NCBI GenBank assembly: GCA_051747985.1
Contig: JBNJGU010000029.1
Span: 1 to 20,267 of the forward strand
Reading direction: 5' to 3'
DNA: 20,267 nucleotides
From: PWQG01 sp051747985
Lineage (GTDB): Bacteria; Pseudomonadota; Gammaproteobacteria; Pseudomonadales; Pseudohongiellaceae
The translations under genes were made by a program, and so were the position numbers. The notes under the pieces were generated by a model. That model was not told the DNA's origin. It saw only the letters and a list, made by a program, of their open reading frames with translations, and ran no database searches. Below are positions 14,677 through 20,267 of the stretch, piece by piece; the first letter of the stretch is position 1; each line of letters opens with the position of its first letter.

Positions 14677-16068
14677 TCAGGGCATCATGCGTTGCGCGGG
14701 GAAGTGGCAGATGAAACGGCTGCCCTCGCCGGGAGTGCTCTCGATCTCCAGTGTGGCGCTATGGCGTGCCAGCACATGCTTGACAATAGCCAGTCCCAGA
14801 CCGGTGCCGCCGGTATCGGTCGATCGGCTTTCATCCACGCGATAGAATCGTTCCGTCAGCCGGGGTATATGACGTGCCTCGATACCCGGTCCGTTGTCCT
14901 CCACGATGATCGACAGTCCGCCAGCGGCTTCCATGCGACAGCGTATCGTGATGCTCCCTTCTTGCTGTGTGTATTTCGCCGCATTGAACACCAGGTTGGA
15001 CAGAGCGCTGTACAGTTCGTTCCGATTGCCCTGCAGGTGACTAGCGATATGGCAGTGAACAGTCAGGTTCTGGTTCTTGTCGGCAAACAACTGTTCGGTG
15101 TCATTCCGGATTTCCTGCAGCAGCGCGTCGATATCGATGGCCGTGCGTTGCCGTGATACCGATTTGGTTTCCAGTTGCGTCAGTGTCAACAGGTCGCGGA
15201 TGATGTTCTCCATGCGCTGGGATTGCTGATACATCTGCTGCAGTGGCCGCTCCCAGCGCGCGGGCAGGTCGTCCGTGTTGTCGAGCAGAGTTTCCAGGTA
15301 ACCTGTGATCACCGTGATCGGGGTGCGCAGTTCATGAGAGACATTGCCGGCAAAATCGCGACGCATGGTTTCCAGTCGGTGCAACTGGGTGATGTCGCGA
15401 ACCAGCATCAGGCGTTCGCCATCGCCGAACCAGGTGATCTGGTATTCCAGCGTCCGGTCTCTGGTGAGCGGCGAGTTGAGGCTCAATGGGCGATTGTAGT
15501 CTCCGGTCTCGAAGTACTCCACAAACTCCGGCTGGCGCAGCAGATTCACTACCGGTTGGTTACGGTCGTGGTCCCGATGCAGTCCCAGCAACCTCTCCGC
15601 GGCCGGGTTCCACCATTCCAGATGACCGCGCCGGTTGATCATGATGACCGCCATCTCCAGCGCGGCCGTGGACTCCTGGGCCCGATCGATGATGCTTTTC
15701 AGGTAGTTGCTGGCGTCACGCTCGCGGCGCTGAAGCTGATAGATGCCATCGAAGACGTCGCCCCACAGCCCCAGGCTCTCCGGGGGCTGCCCGGATTGAC
15801 TGGCATCCGGCGAATACAACCATCTGTGCAGGCGTCGCAGCTGCAACATGGTGTAGACCAGGTAGAGAAACAGGCCGGCGGCAATGACCCAGGCTGTCTG
15901 ACCGCTTACCAGCCCGGCCAATAGCAGGCCTCCGAGCAGCAGGAGAAGCTTCTTCATTGCGGATCGCCAGTCGCGTAACAAGGGAATGCCTCTGTACTGG
16001 TGAGCAGAAGGCGGCAATATACCCAATCGGAATCGGGAAATAAACGGCAGTCGTGATCCCGGAGTCAT
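14677..16068 (-). CDS. phoR: Phosphate-regulon sensor histidine kinase PhoR
   Basis: The protein has 463 residues from this start. It comprises a short cytoplasmic N-terminus, two adjacent membrane helices (about 39-53 and 57-75) with almost no periplasmic loop, and a charged linker. A PAS domain (about 130-225) follows. The HisKA domain has phosphoacceptor His245 (FAGNVSHELRTP), and the HATPase domain shows its N, G1, F and G2 boxes (SNLVFNAAKYT, VEDNGPGI, RFYRVD, GGTGLGLAIV). This is the E. coli PhoR layout. The start at 16068 has GGAGG 8 nt upstream. A shorter start at 15957 (MKKLLLLL, 426 residues) matches the E. coli length better but has no good ribosome site. It lies 33 nt downstream of phoB in one operon. 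Confidence 0.93.
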   Translation of the reverse strand: MTPGSRLPFISRFRLGILPPSAHQYRGIPLLRDWRSAMKKLLLLLGGLLLAGLVSGQTAWVIAAGLFLYLVYTMLQLRRLHRWLYSPDASQSGQPPESLGLWGDVFDGIYQLQRRERDASNYLKSIIDRAQESTAALEMAVIMINRRGHLEWWNPAAERLLGLHRDHDRNQPVVNLLRQPEFVEYFETGDYNRPLSLNSPLTRDRTLEYQITWFGDGERLMLVRDITQLHRLETMRRDFAGNVSHELRTPITVITGYLETLLDNTDDLPARWERPLQQMYQQSQRMENIIRDLLTLTQLETKSVSRQRTAIDIDALLQEIRNDTEQLFADKNQNLTVHCHIASHLQGNRNELYSALSNLVFNAAKYTQQEGSITIRCRMEAAGGLSIIVEDNGPGIEARHIPRLTERFYRVDESRSTDTGGTGLGLAIVKHVLARHSATLEIESTPGEGSRFICHFPAQRMMP

Positions 16069-16101
16069 GTGCTGGACCTCCGGGACGGTGGTCCGGGCCG
16101 G

Positions 16102-16815
16102 TCAATCCGAACGTGTCGAGAACCGGTACCCGGTACCTCTGACGGTCTGGATGAGCGTGGCATAGTTGATCCCTGAATCGGAGGCCCTGGTCAGAGCCTT
16201 GCGCAGACGGCCGATATGAACGTCTACCGTGCGCTCCTCGAGATAGATGTTGGCGCCCCAGACCTGGTCCTGAATGTGATCCCGCGTGAAGACCTTTTCG
16301 GGGTGGGTCATGAAGAAATTGAGCAGTCTGAATTCGGTCGGCCCCATTTCAACCGGTCGCTCTTCGATACTGACCCGGTGACTGGACGGGTCGAGTTCCA
16401 GGTCGAAATAGCGGATTGTCTTGTCCTGGTGCCGGCCACTGGTGCGGCGCAACACGGCGCGGATACGCGCCACCAGTTCTCTGGGCGAGAATGGCTTGGT
16501 GACATAGTCATCGACGCCCACATCCAGTCCCTGTACCTTGTTGTCCTCACTGGTTTTGGCTGTCAGCATGATGATGGGCAGTTCTGCGGTAAGTTCTTCC
16601 TTTTTCAATCGTCGTGCCAGTTCAATACCACTGCCGCCGGGCAGCATCCAGTCCAGCAGCACCAGGTCGGGACGCTCATCGACAATGGAGACGTGGGCCT
16701 GGTGTGCATCTTCCGCCGTGAGCACATCGAAACCGGCTGTATCCAGCGCTACCGTGATCATGTCCCGGATCGCCGCTTCATCGTCGACGATCAATATACT
16801 TGCTTCATCTGTCAT
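16102..16815 (-). CDS. phoB: Phosphate-regulon response regulator PhoB
   Basis: The 237-residue OmpR/PhoB-family regulator has a receiver domain (1-~120) with the acidic pocket Asp11-Asp12, phospho-acceptor Asp55 (VLLDWMLPG), Thr in MLTAK, and Lys in VTKPFSP. A C-terminal winged helix follows (about 135-235, with EFRLLNFFMTHPEKVFTRD, RTVDVHIGRLRKAL and VRGTGYRF). Phosphorylated by PhoR, it binds Pho boxes. Three such boxes occur in this window, one of them in front of phoB itself. GAGG lies about 11 nt before the ATG. It is the first gene of phoBR. Confidence 0.96.
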   Translation of the reverse strand: MTDEASILIVDDEAAIRDMITVALDTAGFDVLTAEDAHQAHVSIVDERPDLVLLDWMLPGGSGIELARRLKKEELTAELPIIMLTAKTSEDNKVQGLDVGVDDYVTKPFSPRELVARIRAVLRRTSGRHQDKTIRYFDLELDPSSHRVSIEERPVEMGPTEFRLLNFFMTHPEKVFTRDHIQDQVWGANIYLEERTVDVHIGRLRKALTRASDSGINYATLIQTVRGTGYRFSTRSD

Positions 16816-16847
16816 GTTGATCAGGCCTCATCGTTATCACGGAAGGC

Positions 16848-16881
16848 ATTACAGCAGTGAAATATTACATCTTTATGACAG
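16848..16881 (-). promoter_or_regulatory. Pho box and -10 element of phoBR
   Basis: On the minus strand, a perfect CTGTCAT half (16881-16875) is followed by spacer AAAG and ATGTAAT (16870-16864, 5/7). Ten nt further is TGTAAT (16853-16848), a good -10. Architecture and spacing are those of an autoregulated phoB promoter. The leader is about 26 nt. Confidence 0.7.
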
Positions 16882-16963
16882 TTCTGTGTTCAAGTTCCGG
16901 AATTTGCGATGTTTTATCACGCGAAAGGGGGGTGGTAGTTGGGTAATGACGCTGTACATGAGT

Positions 16964-16969
16964 TATACT
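16964..16969 (+). promoter_or_regulatory. Candidate -10 element of the OmpA-like gene
   Basis: TATACT matches the -10 consensus at 5 of 6 positions and lies 89 nt before the start codon. The -35 is unclear (TTGGGT at 16939-16944 would need a 19-bp spacer). A leader of about 80 nt is implied. Confidence 0.35.
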
Positions 16970-17058
16970 AATGGCCACTTTCAGGTAACCGGTCCGGATG
17001 ACGGGTTGCCGGGATCGAAAGGATTGAAGGTGAACCCACAATCTTTCAGGAGAGACCG

Positions 17059-18120
17059 ATGAACAAGCGATTCAGGCAAGTGGCCGCCGGCAGTGCGCTG
17101 CTGGCCGCGGGACTGTTGGCCGGAGCAGGCCAGGGCATGGCGGACGAAGGGCGGTTCTACATTGTCCCGGGGTTGCAGTGGATGGACTTTGGTGGCGAGC
17201 GTAAATCCGGCGATGATGTGGGCCCGGCGCTGGGATTGGGCTACGGGCTCACCGATCGCGTGAGTCTCGAGTTCAACATGGCGCGCACGGAGCCGCACTA
17301 CCTGACCATGCCGGGTCGTGACCGGGTCAGGCACCTGAGATTCGACATGCTGTATGACCTGCAGGAAACGGAAGTGGGAAGCATCACGCCGTTTGTGGTG
17401 GGTGGTATTGCGGACAACGAGTTCCGCATCAACCGGGATGATACGACAATCAGCGTGGGTGGTGGTTTCCGCTGGCGCCTTTCGGACGATGTGGAGTGGC
17501 GCACCGCCGCCCGTTCTTTCACCAGTCTGGATGAGAGCACTACCGATTTCGGTGTGGACACGGGATTGGTGATCCATATCAACGAAGGTCGCCGCCCAGA
17601 AAGAGTGCCGCCGACGCCTGAACCCGAACCACAGACTCAGGTGATGGACAGTGATGGTGATGGTGTTCCCGACGACCGGGATGATTGTCCGGACACCCCG
17701 TCCACGCATGCAGTGGACGAGAATGGCTGCTCCATCATCATCGAGGAAGTGGAGCGCATCGAGCTGGCTGTCCGCTTCGAGTTTGATAGCGACGAGGTGC
17801 GGCCGCAGTTCTATGACGAAATCCGCGAGGTGGCCGATTTCCTCGAGGAGCACGAAGATACAGTGGCCGAGCTGGAGGGGCACACGGACTCCATTGGACC
17901 CGAGGAATATAACCAGGGGCTGTCCGAGCGTCGCGCCAATGCCGTCCGTGATGTGTTGATCGAGCAATTCGACGTGCATCCGGGACGTGTCACGGCGACC
18001 GGCTACGGCGAGTCCCGCCCCGTGGCGAGCAACGACACCGAGCAGGGGCGTCAGCAGAATCGACGCACGGTCAGTGTGTTGTCGTCCACCGAACAGCGTC
18101 CGCAACTCCGTAACGAGTGA
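17059..18120 (+). CDS. OprF-like outer-membrane protein, OmpA family
   Basis: This is a 353-residue outer-membrane protein. A signal peptide (1-28, GMA cleavage) is followed by an N-terminal beta-barrel of about eight strands (about 30-178) and a Pro/Glu linker. A thrombospondin type 3-like Ca2+ motif follows (DSDGDGVPDDRDDCPDTP, 197-214). The OmpA-like peptidoglycan-binding domain (about 235-342) has GHTDSIG (Asp277), the conserved SERRANAV and the final NRRTVSV. A Cys pair (210, 224) flanks the end of the Ca2+ motif and may form a disulfide. The role is anchoring the outer membrane to the cell wall and probably slow porin activity, as for OprF. CAGGAGA before the ATG fixes the start. The gene is monocistronic, between a divergent phoB and a terminator hairpin. 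Confidence 0.9.
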   Translation: MNKRFRQVAAGSALLAAGLLAGAGQGMADEGRFYIVPGLQWMDFGGERKSGDDVGPALGLGYGLTDRVSLEFNMARTEPHYLTMPGRDRVRHLRFDMLYDLQETEVGSITPFVVGGIADNEFRINRDDTTISVGGGFRWRLSDDVEWRTAARSFTSLDESTTDFGVDTGLVIHINEGRRPERVPPTPEPEPQTQVMDSDGDGVPDDRDDCPDTPSTHAVDENGCSIIIEEVERIELAVRFEFDSDEVRPQFYDEIREVADFLEEHEDTVAELEGHTDSIGPEEYNQGLSERRANAVRDVLIEQFDVHPGRVTATGYGESRPVASNDTEQGRQQNRRTVSVLSSTEQRPQLRNE

Positions 18121-18144
18121 TCGTGCGTTGTAACTGGTACCTCG

Positions 18145-18176
18145 GAAGGCTCCCCGCCGAAAGGCCGGGAGCCTTC
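18145..18176 (+). terminator. Hairpin terminator after the OmpA-like gene
   Basis: A perfect 10-bp stem, GAAGGCTCCC/GGGAGCCTTC, encloses a C-C mismatch and an inner GCC-GAAA-GGC stem with a GNRA tetraloop. It starts 24 nt after the stop codon. The downstream T tract is short (TCTGCGTTGG), so it may act as an mRNA-protecting or leaky terminator. Confidence 0.6.
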
Positions 18177-18199
18177 TGCGTTGGGGGAGCGCCTCTGTC

Positions 18200-18769
18200 A
18201 TGAAGATGACAGCGCATCAGCGATTGCGGGCTGACAGCGAGCTGGGCTGGATGCCGCAAGGCAGAGGGCTATTGAAGCCCGATCCGGTGCTGCGAAGCTG
18301 GCTGCTGGATCGGGGCTCTTTGACCCGACGTCTGCAGCGGCTCAGTTCGGGTCGCTTCGAAGTCCGGGTTCAGGAGGAAGGCTGGCAACGTTGTCATTCG
18401 CCCACCCTCACGAGCTGTCTGTCACCACGCCGTCAATCGCGCATGATGTGGTCCCGGCAGGTGGTGTTGACGGGAAATGATCAACCCTGGGTGGTGGCCC
18501 ATACACTGATACCGGTAGACAGTCTGCGCGGAGATCTGCGTCGGCTGACCGTACTGAGGGATATGCCACTCGGCGCCATTCTGTTCCGTCAGAGACAGAT
18601 CCGGCGTGGTGTCATGGAGGTGGCCCGTTCCAGCGACGGGATATGGGGTCGTCGTTCCCTGTTCTTTCTGCAGAACAGACCATTGTTGGTGGCCGAATTT
18701 TTTCTGCCAGCCCTGCGGCAGCGCATACGAGACCGTCAATCAACACAGCGGATGGACGAGGGAGCATGA
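18200..18769 (+). CDS. ubiC: Chorismate lyase
   Basis: The 189-residue protein matches UbiC, the cytoplasmic enzyme that removes pyruvate from chorismate to give 4-hydroxybenzoate, the ring precursor of ubiquinone. Landmarks in order are LRSWLLDRGSLTRRLQ, SRQVVLTGNDQPWVVAHTLIP (Arg and the strand that closes the pocket), LRDMPLGAILF, SDGIWGRRSLF and PLLVAEFFLPA (the active-site Glu). It is slightly longer than the E. coli protein (165), with extra basic residues at both ends. The start has GGGGGAG 10 nt upstream; an ATG two codons later is possible. The usual neighbour ubiA does not follow. Instead the stop codon overlaps the start of a CoA-transferase gene. Confidence 0.88.
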   Translation: MKMTAHQRLRADSELGWMPQGRGLLKPDPVLRSWLLDRGSLTRRLQRLSSGRFEVRVQEEGWQRCHSPTLTSCLSPRRQSRMMWSRQVVLTGNDQPWVVAHTLIPVDSLRGDLRRLTVLRDMPLGAILFRQRQIRRGVMEVARSSDGIWGRRSLFFLQNRPLLVAEFFLPALRQRIRDRQSTQRMDEGA

Positions 18770-19977
18770 TGGACAGACATTCCACCGGCAATGGCGCACT
18801 GGACGGCGTACGCGTGGTCGACCTTTCCCGCGTGCTGGGGGGGCCGTATTGTACCCAGGTGCTGGGTGATCACGGTGCCGAGATCATCAAGATTGAACCG
18901 CCCCGGGGCGACGAAGTGCGTGACTGGGGGCCTCCGTTCCATGATGAAGATGCAGCGTATTTCATCGGTGTGAACCGCAACAAGCGTTCCATGGGCCTGG
19001 ATCTGGGTACCAGTGAGGGCCGTGAGCTGTTGCTGGAGTTGCTGGAGAACGCGGATGTATTGCTGGAAAACTACAAACCCGGTGCCATGGAGAAGTGGGG
19101 GCTGGGATACGAGCAGGTGCTGAAAAAGCGTTTTCCGAAGCTGGTGCATTGTCGGATCAGCGGATTCGGCGCCGATGGGCCGCTGGGCGGTTTCCCGGGC
19201 TATGATGCCATCGTGCAGGCCATGGCCGGCTGGTTCAGCGTCAACGGCGCCGAGGGCGGGGACCCGACCCGGTTGGGTGTGGCCATGGTGGACATGGGAA
19301 CCGGGCTTTATTCGGCCATTGCCATACTGATGGCACTGCAGGAACGTCATCGATCCGGTTGCGGGCAGTACATCGACATGACCCTGTATGATTGCGCGGT
19401 TTCATTGATGCATCCGCATGTCGTCAACTATGGTCTGTCGGGCAAGGTGCCGGAGCCCTCCGGTAACGCGCATCCGAACATCAGTCCGTACGACACCTTC
19501 CGCACGGCGACGGTGGACATTTTCATCGGTGCCGGCAACGATCGCGCCTTTGGCAGGCTCTGTGATGCCCTGGCCGCGCCGGAGCTGACCGCGGACGAGC
19601 GTTTCGCCAGCAACGCGGACCGGGTGCGGAATCGTGCCGCGTTGAAGCAGGAGCTGGAATCGCGACTGATGAAACACGATGGCACCACGTTCTGTGAAGA
19701 ACTTCTTGCCCAGGGGCTGCCGGCGGGACCCATCAATGACACCGGGCAGGTGTACAGGCACCCGCATACCCGTCACAGAAACATGGTGCTGGAACAGGAT
19801 TGGTACCGGATGACGGGTGTGCCGATCAAGTTCTCGCGTACGCCGGGAGGGATAAAACGACTGCCGCCCCGGTACGGAGAACACACGCGGGAATTGCTGG
19901 TCGAGGCCGGTCTGGACGAGGAGCGCATCGATGCGCTGCTTCGGGCTGGTGTGGTGCTGGAGTCCCGGCGCCGCTGA
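18766..19977 (+). CDS. CaiB/BaiF-type class III CoA-transferase
   Basis: The 403-residue protein carries the family's features: LDGVRVVDLSRVLGGPYCTQVLGDHGAEIIKIEPPRGDEVR at the N-terminus (residues 12-52), NRNKRSMGLDL, and the catalytic Asp176 in VAMVDMGTG, which forms the acyl-enzyme anhydride. QYIDMTLYDCAVSLM and the small-domain signature QGLPAGPINDTGQV follow. It moves CoA between carboxylic acids through the large/small-domain interlocked dimer. Formate/oxalate, succinate/mesaconate or other dicarboxylate pairs are possible, and the substrate cannot be fixed from sequence. The start is ATGATG; either ATG is possible (18766 or 18769). GAGGGAG sits just upstream, and the ubiC stop overlaps it, implying coupled translation. 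The longer open frame from 18643 only reads back into ubiC. Confidence 0.88.
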   Translation: MMDRHSTGNGALDGVRVVDLSRVLGGPYCTQVLGDHGAEIIKIEPPRGDEVRDWGPPFHDEDAAYFIGVNRNKRSMGLDLGTSEGRELLLELLENADVLLENYKPGAMEKWGLGYEQVLKKRFPKLVHCRISGFGADGPLGGFPGYDAIVQAMAGWFSVNGAEGGDPTRLGVAMVDMGTGLYSAIAILMALQERHRSGCGQYIDMTLYDCAVSLMHPHVVNYGLSGKVPEPSGNAHPNISPYDTFRTATVDIFIGAGNDRAFGRLCDALAAPELTADERFASNADRVRNRAALKQELESRLMKHDGTTFCEELLAQGLPAGPINDTGQVYRHPHTRHRNMVLEQDWYRMTGVPIKFSRTPGGIKRLPPRYGEHTRELLVEAGLDEERIDALLRAGVVLESRRR

Positions 19978-19996
19978 GCCGTTGATGCGTGCGGCC

Positions 19997-20267
19997 TCAG
20001 TTGTCGGCTTCCAGCTGGATCACCATCAGCAGGTCTTCCGTGCGGGTGGCGCCGCCGTCCGGCTCCAGCGCCGGGCGAAACTGCAGATTGGCCATCAGCC
20101 GACGGATTTCGGCTCGATGGGCAGCCTCTTCGGGGAATGCCTCGACCACATCACTGTTGCTGATCTGGCCATTGTGTCCGATGTCGACGGCGCGGTTGTT
20201 GCCGGGGATACGGTAGAGGATTTGGATATTGAATTTAACGGCACCTTTTCATTCGACGATTCGGATA
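19997..20267 (-). CDS. Unrecognised protein, C-terminal part, runs off the window
   Basis: A minus-strand frame ending at the stop 19999-19997 reads FNIQILYRIPGNNRAVDIGH, then SDVVEAFPEEAAHRAEIRRL, LQFRPALEPDGGA and RTEDLLMVIQLEADN. The xFRPALxxDG pattern recalls the C-terminal repeat of TonB-like periplasmic proteins, but I cannot name the family. In this frame a TGA lies at 20251-20249. A neighbouring frame reads on smoothly to the window edge (ESSNEK), so a one-base slip near the AAAA run at 20245-20248 is possible. Either the gene is broken, the sequence has an indel, or the gene starts within the visible part. It converges on the CoA-transferase gene with a 19-nt gap. Confidence 0.4.

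Noticed and set aside
16981..18201. 406-codon minus-strand ORF
   Set aside because: Antisense shadow of the OmpA-like gene, which has a signal peptide, Ca2+ motif and OmpA domain in the right order.
20117..20267. Acidic plus-strand reading (VSDVDGAVVAGDTVEDL, then IEFNGTFSFDDSD) open to the right edge
   Set aside because: It looks protein-like, but has no ribosome site before its ATG, and the minus-strand reading over the same bases has a longer consistent frame with better codon use. Sequence beyond the edge would decide.
1..20267. CRISPR arrays, tRNA or rRNA genes, phage or defence modules
   Set aside because: No regularly spaced repeats, no tRNA-like cloverleaf sequence noticed, and all large ORFs are assigned to housekeeping-type families.

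Overview
The window looks like the chromosome of a GC-rich gammaproteobacterium. Evidence for this is the Na+-pump oxaloacetate decarboxylase set in the order G-A-B, chorismate lyase (UbiC), the Bfd/Bfr iron pair, the PhoB/PhoR/PhoU set with E. coli-like Pho boxes, and an OprF-like OmpA porin. Proteins are rather acidic, as in Chromatiales/Ectothiorhodospiraceae-type or mildly halophilic lineages, but the genus is an inference. I see no tRNA, rRNA, CRISPR array or recognisable insertion sequence.

Layout. 1-284: leader of a minus-strand gene whose start codon lies at the left edge. 285-2055 (minus): a decayed cluster with an N-terminal flavin monoamine oxidase scrap joined to what looks like a cytochrome c tail, an intact exported RidA-family protein, and a TonB-dependent receptor fragment lacking both ends. 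2136-5430 (plus): oadG-oadA-oadB behind a perfect 22-bp palindrome, then a PIN-PhoH ATPase (5456-6877). 6901-9696 (minus): a GT39-type membrane glycosyltransferase followed by serine acetyltransferase cysE. 9797-10681 (plus): bfd and bfr, each preceded by the same Fur-like motif. 10689-16815: a polyphosphate/phosphate block with ppx (plus) overlapping ppk1 (minus) tail to tail, then phoU (plus) facing phoR-phoB (minus). 17059-18120: OmpA/OprF-like protein with a terminator hairpin. 18200-19977: ubiC overlapping a class III CoA-transferase gene. 19997-20267: the 3' part of an unrecognised minus-strand gene leaving the window.

How the genes work together. The clearest unit is phosphate storage. 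Pho boxes with the exact 7-4-7 architecture, each in the correct orientation, precede ppk1, phoU and phoB. Phosphate starvation would therefore be expected to induce the polyphosphate-making kinase, the PhoR-restraining protein PhoU and the PhoBR system itself. The exopolyphosphatase gene sits at the end of the bacterioferritin gene (7-nt gap) and converges on ppk1 with a 41-bp overlap, so iron storage and polyphosphate turnover are transcriptionally adjacent. No pstSCAB transporter is in the window.

Other points of note are a His-to-Gln change at a predicted metal ligand of OadA (residue 207) and a CysE that ends before the tail that binds CysK.
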